NCBI RefSeq assembly: GCF_011602085.1
Contig: NZ_JAAONY010000002.1
Location: 1,550,001-1,614,000 of the forward strand
Source of the DNA: Pseudoteredinibacter isoporae
Lineage (GTDB): Bacteria > Pseudomonadota > Gammaproteobacteria > Pseudomonadales > Cellvibrionaceae
DNA length: 64,000 bases
Direction: 5' to 3'
This document shows, piece by piece, positions 47,434 through 55,391 of this stretch. The notes beneath the pieces are model-generated. The model saw only the letters and a list, made by a program, of their open reading frames with translations, did not search any database and was not told where the DNA came from. A program made the translations under genes and the position numbers. How positions within the stretch are numbered: the stretch's first letter is position 1; every line of letters starts with the position of its first letter.

Positions 47434-48354
47434 ATGAAAAATATTGACTGGAACGATCTTAATTATTTTTTAGCCACGGTGCAAAACGGCTCCATGGCAG
47501 CAGCAGCTAAACAATTAAAAGTCAATCATACTACCGTGTCACGCCGCATCTCCGCACTGGAACAACAGTTGGGCGCGCCACTTTTTGAACGCACCGCCAC
47601 AGGACTTAGTATTACTCCACTTGGGGAAAGTATGATTCCGTATGCGGAAAATATGCGCGACTCGGTTAATGCCATGGATAGACTCGTAACCGCAGACAAG
47701 CAGGAGTTGGCAGGCACCATTAAAGTCACAGCAATCGACATGTTTGGTCGTCGGGTTTTAGCGCCAGTGCTAAAAGAATTTCTCGATCTCTACCCCAACA
47801 TTGATCTTGAATTAATTCTGCAGGATGAAAATGTCGACCTGGCTGCCCGTGAAGCAGATCTCGCTTTTCGCGCAACCGACAACCCCGCCCCGGATCTTGT
47901 TGGCAAACGTCTTGGGCGTTTCGCCATGACCGTTTATTGCACTGAGGAGTTATGGCAGCAATATCAACAAGACCCAACTTCCGTTTACGGAATTGACTGG
48001 ACAGAAAATGGACCCAACACGCCCGAGTGGATTGAAGACTACATGCCCGACCTGCGAGTGCGCCATTATTGTTCAACGTTTAATGGTGTCTATGAACTTA
48101 CTCGGGCCGGTTGTGGTATCGCCCGATTGCCCTGTGGTTTGGGAGACTCCACCCCGGAGTTGATGCGCGTACCCGGCATTCCCCTGTATCAGGGCATGGG
48201 GCTTTGGGTGTTGAGCCACATTGATTTGCGCAATACAGCGCGCATCAAAGTGCTGCGGGATTTTGTGGTCGAGCGCCTGGAGAAGGAATTGCCCTTAATG
48301 GAAGGGCAGTGTGAAAATTACTGGAAAAGCCAGGATTATCATCGTCAGCTCTAG
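47434..48354 (+). CDS. LysR-family transcriptional regulator
   Basis: The 306-residue protein has the LysR winged helix in its first 65 residues (LNYFLATVQNGSMAAAAKQL, then VNHTTVSRRISALEQQLG). The substrate-binding domain follows (VTAIDMFGRRVLAPVLKEFL, LDLYPNIDLELILQDENVDL). It resembles the solitary regulators of the AaeR/DsdC-like groups rather than a named one. There is no divergent metabolic gene right beside it, so its target is not evident. Confidence 0.9.
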   Translation: MKNIDWNDLNYFLATVQNGSMAAAAKQLKVNHTTVSRRISALEQQLGAPLFERTATGLSITPLGESMIPYAENMRDSVNAMDRLVTADKQELAGTIKVTAIDMFGRRVLAPVLKEFLDLYPNIDLELILQDENVDLAAREADLAFRATDNPAPDLVGKRLGRFAMTVYCTEELWQQYQQDPTSVYGIDWTENGPNTPEWIEDYMPDLRVRHYCSTFNGVYELTRAGCGIARLPCGLGDSTPELMRVPGIPLYQGMGLWVLSHIDLRNTARIKVLRDFVVERLEKELPLMEGQCENYWKSQDYHRQL

Positions 48355-48412
48355 GCCGTACGAAAAATACGCCCTGAGTTCGCAGCTTGGAAAAACAGCT
48401 CAGGGCAGAGCC

Positions 48413-49087
48413 TTATAGGCCCCACCGCTCCCCCCATGCCGAACGGTAATCGGCCATGTCGCCAACACTGTGGGTATCGGGCACGGCTGCCGTGAGAGAT
48501 TGACGCAGCTGCAACTCCCCCGTCCACACAGGCCAATCCAGATCACCTTCATCTTCGACCGGCCCACCGGTACGGATTTTCACGGACGCTTCTTCAATAT
48601 CAATGGCCAGAACCGTGGTTGCCGCTAACTCATTCGCGTGGGGAGGACGAAGCTGCGGCCAGCGGCCCGGTGCAATTAACTCCATAAAAACCTCCAGGCT
48701 CTGCTCGATTTCCCGCTCATCTTCCAGCACATAACAGGAGCCCATTACCATCGCGCTGCGGTAATTACTGCTGTGGTGAAAAGCGGACTTGGCCAGCACC
48801 ATGCCATCCAGATGCGTCGCCGTGATGCAAATGGATTGATCCCCACACAGTGCTTTGATCATTCGACTGCCATTGCTGCCGTGAATCATTAAACGGTTTT
48901 CCCAGCGCCACACCAGCATGGGGATCACATAACTTTGCTGATCCTGAACAAAGCCCACGTGAGCCACCATCGCCTCGTCAAAAATCTGATACAGCGCCTC
49001 ACGGTCAAATACCGCTCGTTTGGGCGAACGACGCAGTCGGGTCTTTTCACTCTGTTGCAATGGGGCCAATGGTTCACTATTGCTCAT
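48413..49087 (-). CDS. PNPOx-like FMN-binding split-barrel protein
   Basis: The 224-residue protein is of the pyridoxamine 5'-phosphate oxidase-related group. It has AMVAHVGFVQDQQSYVIPML as first strands, MIHGSNGSRMIKAL, and FHHSSNYRSAMVMGSCYVLED, as in NimA-like flavoproteins. Binding of FMN or another flavin, or of haem, is likely; the reaction is unknown. The ATG at 49087 follows a perfect AAGGAG. It is divergent from a MocR-type regulator, which probably controls it. Confidence 0.8.
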   Translation of the reverse strand: MSNSEPLAPLQQSEKTRLRRSPKRAVFDREALYQIFDEAMVAHVGFVQDQQSYVIPMLVWRWENRLMIHGSNGSRMIKALCGDQSICITATHLDGMVLAKSAFHHSSNYRSAMVMGSCYVLEDEREIEQSLEVFMELIAPGRWPQLRPPHANELAATTVLAIDIEEASVKIRTGGPVEDEGDLDWPVWTGELQLRQSLTAAVPDTHSVGDMADYRSAWGERWGL

Positions 49088-49234
49088 AGGTACTCCTTTT
49101 TTGTTGTTCACCACAGTGGTCTTTCTGTAGCTTCGGCTAATCATTGCCAGGAAGCTTATTGAATGATTGGCCCCTTGTTTAGATCCAATTTTAATTATTT
49201 AATGGAACCACTTTATTCGAACGAGACGTTAATA

Positions 49235-50677
49235 ATGGCCATCGCTACTAGCTTGCAAGAAATCCGTCAGCTCGAACTGGATCGCAGCCAGGAACAGAAC
49301 CTCAACCAGCAGTTGTATAGGGGTTTGCGCACCATGATGCTGGGGGGGCAATTACCCGCAGGCAGCCAGCTGCCGTCCAGTCGCAGGCTCGCAGAGCAAC
49401 TCAATTTAGGCCGTAATACGGTGATTGCGGCCTATGAACAATTGCAGGCCGAGGGCTATATTTTCAGTAAACGTGGCTCCGGCAGCTTTGTGGCCAGCCC
49501 TCTTCCCGACCAGCTTCACAGCCCCGCGGACAAGCCCGGCGCCGGGACAAGCACAGCCCCAGCTCCTGGCAATCCACGAGCTCACAGAAGCTTCAATAGC
49601 AGCTTTTTTGTCGGCGTGCCCGACCTGTCGGCATTCCCGCATAAGCACTGGCAACGAACACAACAGCAACTCCAAAAGCGCAGCGCTGACTTTATGGGCT
49701 ATGGCGATGAAGCCGGCTTCTGGCCTCTGCGGCGGGCCATAGCCCAGTACCTGCAACAATCACGCGCCGTCGACTGTCACGGAGGGCAGGTACTGATTAC
49801 CGCCGGGGCCCAACAAGGGCTCGACTTATGCGTCCGTTTGCTGCTGGGACCCGACGACGTGATGGCGATCGAAAGTCCAGGTTATCGCGGCGTGATGCGC
49901 GCATTAAAACTGTGCGGCAAAAACTACCTGCCTTGCCCGGTTGATCAGGATGGCATCAGCCTGCAAGCCCTAAAAGAAGCCCAAACGCCCCCGAATCTGG
50001 TTTACACAACACCCGCGAACCAATATCCGATGGGTGCCGTTCTTTCCCTTGAGAAAAAAATGGCCCTGCTGAATTGGGCCAGGGAACAGCAAAGCTGGAT
50101 CATCGAAGACGATTACGACAGTGAATACCACTACCAGCATCGCCCTTTGGCCAGTATGCAGGGGCTCGACCGGTACCAGCGCGTTATCTATCTCGGTTCC
50201 TTCAGTAAGACCCTTTACCCGGGCTTACGATTGGGCTATCTGGTGTTACCCGACAGTTTGATGGAGCGTTTTACCATTGCCCGGGGTGCCAGCTACGGCC
50301 AGCCACCTCTGATGACCCAGGCTCAAGTGGCCAGTTTTATGGAAGAAGGGCATTTCAATCGTCACCTGCGCCGTATGCGTCTGGCTTACAAAGAAAAGCT
50401 CAACACCCTCCAGCACGCAATGAAAATGCTTGAGCCTTGGGGAAAGACCCTGCAACGACACGCGGGTATGCACATTGTGTTCGTTTGCCACAAAACCATC
50501 GACGATGAAATGCTCGTAAGCAAGCTGGAAGCACAAGGGATTTTTTCCAGCGCCCTCAGCGAATACTGCCACGGCGGTGAAAACCTGAAAGGTCTGGTGC
50601 TGGGCTTTGCCAATACCCCCATTGAGAAGATGCACAGCAAAGTGGGGGTTATCAAAAGCACTCTAGAATCGCTCTAG
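49235..50677 (+). CDS. MocR/PdxR-family regulator (GntR-HTH fused to aminotransferase domain)
   Basis: The 480-residue protein has a GntR winged helix at the N-terminus (GSQLPSSRRLAEQLNLGRNTVIAAYEQL). A fold-type I aminotransferase domain follows, whose PLP lysine is in GSFSKTLYPGLRLGYL. MocR proteins sense PLP or a metabolite and often regulate a divergent gene. Here the divergent gene is PNPOx-like, which fits a link to vitamin B6 or to an amine. The ATG at 49235 gives the usual length; an ATG at 49202 and an earlier one at 49163 are possible. Confidence 0.87.
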   Translation: MAIATSLQEIRQLELDRSQEQNLNQQLYRGLRTMMLGGQLPAGSQLPSSRRLAEQLNLGRNTVIAAYEQLQAEGYIFSKRGSGSFVASPLPDQLHSPADKPGAGTSTAPAPGNPRAHRSFNSSFFVGVPDLSAFPHKHWQRTQQQLQKRSADFMGYGDEAGFWPLRRAIAQYLQQSRAVDCHGGQVLITAGAQQGLDLCVRLLLGPDDVMAIESPGYRGVMRALKLCGKNYLPCPVDQDGISLQALKEAQTPPNLVYTTPANQYPMGAVLSLEKKMALLNWAREQQSWIIEDDYDSEYHYQHRPLASMQGLDRYQRVIYLGSFSKTLYPGLRLGYLVLPDSLMERFTIARGASYGQPPLMTQAQVASFMEEGHFNRHLRRMRLAYKEKLNTLQHAMKMLEPWGKTLQRHAGMHIVFVCHKTIDDEMLVSKLEAQGIFSSALSEYCHGGENLKGLVLGFANTPIEKMHSKVGVIKSTLESL

Positions 50678-50794
50678 GTCATGCTGTGCGACATCATGCC
50701 ACATTGTTCCATGGTTTATTCAGGATTAAATTAAATCCTGTAAGCAGTATGCAAATGAGCTGCGCTGTCTTACTCTATCTACTCATAGCTTAAC

Positions 50795-50850
50795 GGTGGC
50801 TCTCCTGCTAACCCCCAATGCAGTGGTGCCTTTCGAGGCGTAGAGCCACC
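50795..50850 (+). ncRNA. Foldable 5' leader of roxS (three-way-junction candidate)
   Basis: A 9-bp perfect outer stem GGTGGCTCT/AGAGCCACC encloses two small hairpins: CTGC/GCAG with a C-rich loop, and GCCT-TTCG-AGGC with a UUCG loop. It ends 40 bases before the start of the sensor kinase gene, which itself lacks a clear ribosome site. It could be a regulatory leader; a terminator for the upstream gene is the alternative, though only four T residues follow. Confidence 0.4.
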
Positions 50851-50890
50851 CACTTTTGCTGCTGAGCGTAGCCCAAAACATCATCAAACC

Positions 50891-52216
50891 ATGACCGAAG
50901 ATCGTTCTTTTAGCCTGGCCGCCCCAACCAACAATTTACGTCGCCTGATGGTGATTCGGGGACTGTTAATCAGTGCGCTTTGCATTGCCTTGATCAGCAG
51001 CTATTTTGCTCTGCACCTGGTGCTGCCCTATTCCGTTCTCGGTTTGATTTTAACCGGTATCACCGCCATTAATTTATTAACCTGGCTACGATTACAAAAA
51101 CCCTGGCCAGTCACCGAGCTGGAATTTTTTTCTCAGCTGTTACTGGATGCCCTGTGCATCAGTTTGATGCTGTACTTTTCCGGCGGCGCCAATAACCCCT
51201 TTGTGTCTTATTATCTGGTGCCCCTGTGCATCGCCGCTGCAACTCTAAGCTGGAATTATGCCGCCCTGCTCACGGCAATCAGCGTCGCCGCCTATACCAT
51301 TTTGCTGGTGTACCATATTCCCATTGAAGAACTCTCGCCGATGAGCCATCACCATCAACTGACCATGGTGCAAGAAGGAACATCGCATGGCATGAACCAC
51401 GGTGCTTCCCAATGGAATATGCACACTCTGGGCATGTGGATAAACTTTATGGCCAGTGCCCTGCTGATCAGCTATTTTGTGGTACAGATGGCCCGGAACA
51501 TTCGCGGTCAAGATCAGGCCCTTACCCGCTTGCGCGAAGAGGAAATGCTCAACCAGCAGCTGATGGCCGTAGCCACTCTGGCCGCCGGTACCGCCCACGA
51601 ATTGGGTACACCACTGTCGACCATCAAAACCCTGCTCAGCGAAATGCAAGACGACTATCCAGATAAACCCGAGCTGCAGGAAGACCTGAAACTTTTACAA
51701 TCGCAACTTGTGCAGTGCGACCACACCCTGAAAAATCTGATTAATCGAGCGGAGCAAAGTCAGGCCGGCAACCAAAGCAAACAGGATCTGCATCAATACT
51801 GCGAAGACATTATTGAGCAGTGGCTGATTATGCGTCCGGAGGTTGAAGCCAATATTCAACTCGCCGAAAGCTGCCCGGAGCGTCAAGTCAGTTTCGATGC
51901 CACCATCGGCCAATCCATTTTAAACCTCCTGAACAATGCTGCCGACGCCTGCCCTACTGGTATCGATGTGGATATTTGCTGGACCAGGGATGAATTCATT
52001 CTCACAATTGACGACAATGGTCCTGGAATTCCACTGGAGATTGCCGAACAACTGGGCAAACCTTTTGTCAGTACAAAAGGCAAAGGATTTGGCCTGGGGC
52101 TGTTCCTAAGTCATGCCAGCATCAGCCGGCACGGCGGAGAAATCAAACTGTATAATCGCGATAATGCGGGCACCCATACCGAGCTTCGCTTGCCATTGTC
52201 CAAGGAAATCTCATGA
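50891..52216 (+). CDS. roxS: RegB/PrrB/RoxS-type redox sensor histidine kinase
   Basis: The 441-residue kinase has six N-terminal membrane segments, with the quinone-sensing GGANNPF motif near residue 98. The dimerisation helix carries the phospho-accepting H236 in GTAHELGTPLSTI. A cysteine (C276) stands 40 residues later, the same spacing as the redox-active H225-C265 pair of RegB. An ATPase domain with DDNGPGIP and GFGLGLFLSH ends the protein. It should sense the ubiquinone pool and signal to the response regulator that follows. The two genes overlap as ATGA. Confidence 0.93.
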   Translation: MTEDRSFSLAAPTNNLRRLMVIRGLLISALCIALISSYFALHLVLPYSVLGLILTGITAINLLTWLRLQKPWPVTELEFFSQLLLDALCISLMLYFSGGANNPFVSYYLVPLCIAAATLSWNYAALLTAISVAAYTILLVYHIPIEELSPMSHHHQLTMVQEGTSHGMNHGASQWNMHTLGMWINFMASALLISYFVVQMARNIRGQDQALTRLREEEMLNQQLMAVATLAAGTAHELGTPLSTIKTLLSEMQDDYPDKPELQEDLKLLQSQLVQCDHTLKNLINRAEQSQAGNQSKQDLHQYCEDIIEQWLIMRPEVEANIQLAESCPERQVSFDATIGQSILNLLNNAADACPTGIDVDICWTRDEFILTIDDNGPGIPLEIAEQLGKPFVSTKGKGFGLGLFLSHASISRHGGEIKLYNRDNAGTHTELRLPLSKEIS

Positions 52217-52752
52217 GTGAGCAGCCTGAAAAATTGTTACTCGTCGATGACGACGATATTTTTTTGCATGTCCTGCAACGAGCATTCAAAAAGCGAAACT
52301 TTGATGTTCAAACTGCCAGCACCATTGGCGAAGCCTTGTCTCTCTGCGAAGATCACATTTTTTCACGCGCCGTGGTCGATTTAAAACTGGCGGAGGAATC
52401 CGGCCTGCATTTGATCGAAAAACTGAAGCACAAACAGCCTGACTTAAATATCGTGATGTTGACAGGTTACTCCAGCATCAGCACCGCCGTGGAAGCGATT
52501 AAACTGGGCGCGCTTAACTATCTCTGCAAACCCGCAGACGCCGACGATATCCTGCACGCCTTTGAACAAGCCCAGGGCAATGCCGACGTAGAAATCAACA
52601 GCCAGCCACCCTCGGTCAACCGTCTGGAGTGGGAGCACATTCAGCGAGTACTGAATGAGCACGACGGCAACATCTCCGCCACCGCCCGAGCCTTGGGAAT
52701 GCACAGAAGAACCCTGCAACGTAAATTACAAAAGCGACCGGTACGACAATAG
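52213..52752 (+). CDS. roxR: RegA/PrrA/RoxR-type response regulator
   Basis: The 179-residue protein has a receiver domain with acidic pocket DDDD at residues 12-15 and phospho-acceptor D56 (AVVDLKL). A short linker and a Fis-type helix-turn-helix follow (GNISATARALGMHRRTLQRKLQKR). This matches RegA-family activators of respiratory and redox genes. It is translationally coupled to the kinase gene. Confidence 0.95.
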   Translation: MSEQPEKLLLVDDDDIFLHVLQRAFKKRNFDVQTASTIGEALSLCEDHIFSRAVVDLKLAEESGLHLIEKLKHKQPDLNIVMLTGYSSISTAVEAIKLGALNYLCKPADADDILHAFEQAQGNADVEINSQPPSVNRLEWEHIQRVLNEHDGNISATARALGMHRRTLQRKLQKRPVRQ

Positions 52753-53086
52753 GTCGATGGCTGAAAGAGCTGGATTCAGGATAAAAGTTCTGCTTGCTAT
52801 GGATTGGTTTACAGAACCGTGAAAATCCAGAAGAACTCGCCAGCACCCTCAAACTACCTGCTTTTAAACATTGGCGAGGTTACGAGCAGAACCTGCCCGC
52901 CCATATTCAACGCATGGCCTACTCGATCTGGCATGGCAACTAGTCTGGCCACCATGCCTTCTTCATCTTCATTGGCCCTCGCAATACGAAGGCCAATGCG
53001 CACCCCAAAAATGTTCCGTTCGGCAATGTACATCCACTAACGCAAGTTTATAATTCCTATTCCTTTCAAACTGAGTGAACAGAATC
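52753..53086. other. Gap without a confident gene
   Basis: A 59-codon minus-strand frame from an ATG at 53035 (MYIAERNIFGVRIGLRIARA onward) has reasonable composition but no ribosome site. The opposite strand shows an open stretch as well (YEQNLPAHIQRMAYSIWHGN) that hits a stop. This may be a decayed gene in either direction. No terminator was seen after roxR. Confidence 0.3.
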
Positions 53087-53509
53087 ATGCATGGAGCCTG
53101 CCGCTGCGGCCAAGTCAGATATCAACTAAAAAGCCTGCCTTTGTATTCAGGTTATTGTCATTGCCATGCCTGCCAGAAAAGAAACAGTTCACCCTGTGTC
53201 AGTTTGTTTCTGATTCAGAAAAAAGAGATCGACTTCAGCGGGAAAACCAGCTGCTTCAGTATCATCGGCGGCTCCGGCAAGGAAATGATTGAGCATCGCT
53301 GTCAGGATTGCGGGGACGCTATTTACTCAGACCTGAAGGTCCTTGATGATGTAATTGTTTGTCTGGCATCGACGCTGGAAAAGCCCGAAGATTTTAAACC
53401 CGAAGGTCATTTATGGGTCAGTAGCCGAGATCCGAGATTTGAGATTAACGACGATCTGGAACAGCAGGCCGGCCCCCCAATGCAGATGATGCCCTATCTG
53501 GCGAAGTGA
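53087..53509 (+). CDS. GFA-family zinc-binding protein
   Basis: The 140-residue protein has the Gfa/CENP-V zinc fold. Cysteine groups are ACRCGQVRY, YCHCHACQKR and CQDCGDAIY, the last near residue 88. The family includes glutathione-dependent formaldehyde-activating proteins, but most members are uncharacterised. The ATG at 53087 is chosen over a GTG four codons earlier. It converges with the GDT1-family gene 13 bases away. Confidence 0.85.
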   Translation: MHGACRCGQVRYQLKSLPLYSGYCHCHACQKRNSSPCVSLFLIQKKEIDFSGKTSCFSIIGGSGKEMIEHRCQDCGDAIYSDLKVLDDVIVCLASTLEKPEDFKPEGHLWVSSRDPRFEINDDLEQQAGPPMQMMPYLAK

Positions 53510-53522
53510 GCCCGAGCTTCAC

Positions 53523-53795
53523 TCAGGCTCGCCAAAGGGTCCAGGCACCAACGAGAATAAATCCACCGCCGGCAATAAGGTTCAACCATTTTTCATTGAT
53601 GTACTGTGAAGCGTATTGCCCTAACAATACGCCAATCCCTGCACAGGCAACCAGCGCCAATGAAGCCCCCAAAAACACAGTCCATTTGTTCACTTCTTTG
53701 TCAGCCGCAAAGAGCAGCGTGGCCAATTGAGTCTTGTCTCCCAACTCAGCCAGAAAAATCGTAATAAATACTGTGGCAAAAACTTTTACATCCAC
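53523..53795 (-). CDS. Half-size GDT1/TMEM165-family cation transporter
   Basis: The 90-residue membrane protein carries the family signature ELGDKTQLATLLFA near residue 17 and three hydrophobic segments. It is one homologous half of the usual two-repeat GDT1 protein. Bacterial single-domain members are known and would work as dimers, exporting Mn2+ or exchanging Ca2+/Mn2+ for protons. Upstream, 127 bases separate it from the divergent aminotransferase gene. No manganese riboswitch is visible in that space. Confidence 0.88.
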   Translation of the reverse strand: MDVKVFATVFITIFLAELGDKTQLATLLFAADKEVNKWTVFLGASLALVACAGIGVLLGQYASQYINEKWLNLIAGGGFILVGAWTLWRA

Positions 53796-53922
53796 TATCG
53801 TCTACCTTACTGATGATTATCAAGGTTTTGTTGCGGCCTTTGGGCTATAATGCGGCCGCCTTTTTCGAGGCATAGCACCAAGCCTAAAAGCACAGCAAAG
53901 CATCTAATTTAAGGAGCCGCCC

Positions 53923-55200
53923 GTGGATCTCAATCAAGCCAGTCAAGAGCAACTGCAACAGTGGCAAGCACAACTGCAGCAGGAATTTGAAAACTTTAAA
54001 ACCCAAGGTTTGCAGCTCGACATTACCCGCGGCAAACCTTCCAGTTCCCAGCTCGATCTTTCCAATCAACTGGACGGCATTTTGGGCGGAGATTATAACA
54101 GTGCTAACGGCACCGATGTACGCAACTATGGTGGTCTTGACGGTTTACCGGAAATGAAACAGCTGGGTGCCGAAATCCTGTCAGTACCGCAGGATATGAT
54201 TCTGGTTGGTGGTAACTCGAGCCTGACCCTGATGTTTCAGGCAATGATGCAGGCTTACTTCTTCGGTTACGCCGGCGCAGAAAGCGCCTGGCAGAATCAG
54301 GGCACCGTGAAATTCCTTTGCCCTGTGCCAGGTTACGATCGCCACTTTGCCATATGCGAGCATTTCGGAATCGATATGCTGACCGTTCCCATGAATGACG
54401 ATGGCCCGGATATGGATCAGGCCGAAGCCATGATCAAAGCCGACCCGAGCATTAAGGGTATGTGGTGTGTTCCCAAATATTCCAACCCCACTGGTACGGT
54501 ATACAGCGCTGAGACCATCGAACGCATTGCCAAGTTGGGCGCTATTGCCGGCGAAGGTTTCCGGGTATTCTGGGACAATGCTTACGTGTTGCATGATCTG
54601 AACACCGACGCCCCGGCCTTGCCATCCATTGCTGACTATTGCCAGCGACATGGAACCGAAGACTCTGTGCTGCAGTTTGCCTCCACCTCCAAGGTGAGTT
54701 TTGCAGGCGCCGGCGTAGCCTTTATGGCCGCCAGTCCTGCCAATCTGGCAGCCTTCAAGAAAACCCTGTCCATCGCCAGCATCGGCCCGGACAAGGTCAA
54801 TCAGCTGCGCCACACCAAGCTGTTCCCGAACATGGCAAGCTTGAAAGCACATATGGCTAAACACGCCGAGCTGCTGCGCCCCCGCTTTGACGTGGTGTTA
54901 CAGCAACTCCAGGATGCCTTCGGTGACAATGATCTGGGCCAATGGCAATCAGCAGAAGGAGGCTACTTCGTTTCCTTCGACACTCGCCCTGGCCTGGCAA
55001 AACGCGTGGTAGAGCTGGCTGCTGAGGCCGGAGTTAAATTGACGCCCGCAGGCGCAACCTACCCCTATGGCAATGACCCTGAGAACCGCAATATCCGCAT
55101 TGCCCCAAGTGTTCCCAAGGTGGAAGAAGTGGATCTGGCGATGCAGGTGTTTGTCTGTGCCGTCAAACTGGCCTCGGTTGAGCAGGCATTGGCCCAGTAA
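53923..55200 (+). CDS. Class Ic aspartate aminotransferase-like PLP enzyme
   Basis: The 425-residue protein is of the PF12897-type aminotransferase group (subclass Ic). Markers include LDITRGKPSSSQLDLS near the start, NYGGLDGLPEMKQL, VPKYSNPTG, and FASTSKVSFAGAGVAFM with the PLP lysine in TSK. Characterised members transaminate aspartate with 2-oxoglutarate. The start is a GTG six bases after a perfect AAGGAG. It is a single gene with its own terminator. Confidence 0.85.
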   Translation: MDLNQASQEQLQQWQAQLQQEFENFKTQGLQLDITRGKPSSSQLDLSNQLDGILGGDYNSANGTDVRNYGGLDGLPEMKQLGAEILSVPQDMILVGGNSSLTLMFQAMMQAYFFGYAGAESAWQNQGTVKFLCPVPGYDRHFAICEHFGIDMLTVPMNDDGPDMDQAEAMIKADPSIKGMWCVPKYSNPTGTVYSAETIERIAKLGAIAGEGFRVFWDNAYVLHDLNTDAPALPSIADYCQRHGTEDSVLQFASTSKVSFAGAGVAFMAASPANLAAFKKTLSIASIGPDKVNQLRHTKLFPNMASLKAHMAKHAELLRPRFDVVLQQLQDAFGDNDLGQWQSAEGGYFVSFDTRPGLAKRVVELAAEAGVKLTPAGATYPYGNDPENRNIRIAPSVPKVEEVDLAMQVFVCAVKLASVEQALAQ

Positions 55201-55214
55201 TCCCAATTCCACCG

Positions 55215-55248
55215 AAAGCCAGGCGAAGCAACGTTGCGCCTGGCTTTT
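55215..55248 (+). terminator. Intrinsic terminator of the aminotransferase gene
   Basis: An 11-bp perfect stem AAAGCCAGGCG/CGCCTGGCTTT with an 11-base loop and a T-rich tail lies 15 bases past the stop. Confidence 0.88.
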
Positions 55249-55391
55249 GTTTGTTCATGCCCTCCCCAGATTTACACCGCCTTACCGCCCCTGAAAATAC
55301 CCACACAAAACTGGCCAAAACTTCAGGGCAATTGGAGTTGAGGCGTCTTATTCTTGAGAACGAATTAATTAAGACACAACAGGAGTAGATG

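Noticed and set aside
49110-49120. ACCACAGTGGT palindrome between the PNPOx-like and MocR genes
   Set aside because: Only a 5-1-5 palindrome; MocR sites are usually longer direct repeats, so it may be chance.
52859-53035. 59-codon minus-strand frame MYIAERNIFG onward
   Set aside because: Composition is plausible but there is no ribosome site and no recognised family; kept only as a note in the gap entry.
53796-53922. Possible manganese riboswitch ahead of the GDT1-family gene
   Set aside because: The space is short and no conserved yybP-ykoY-like elements were seen.
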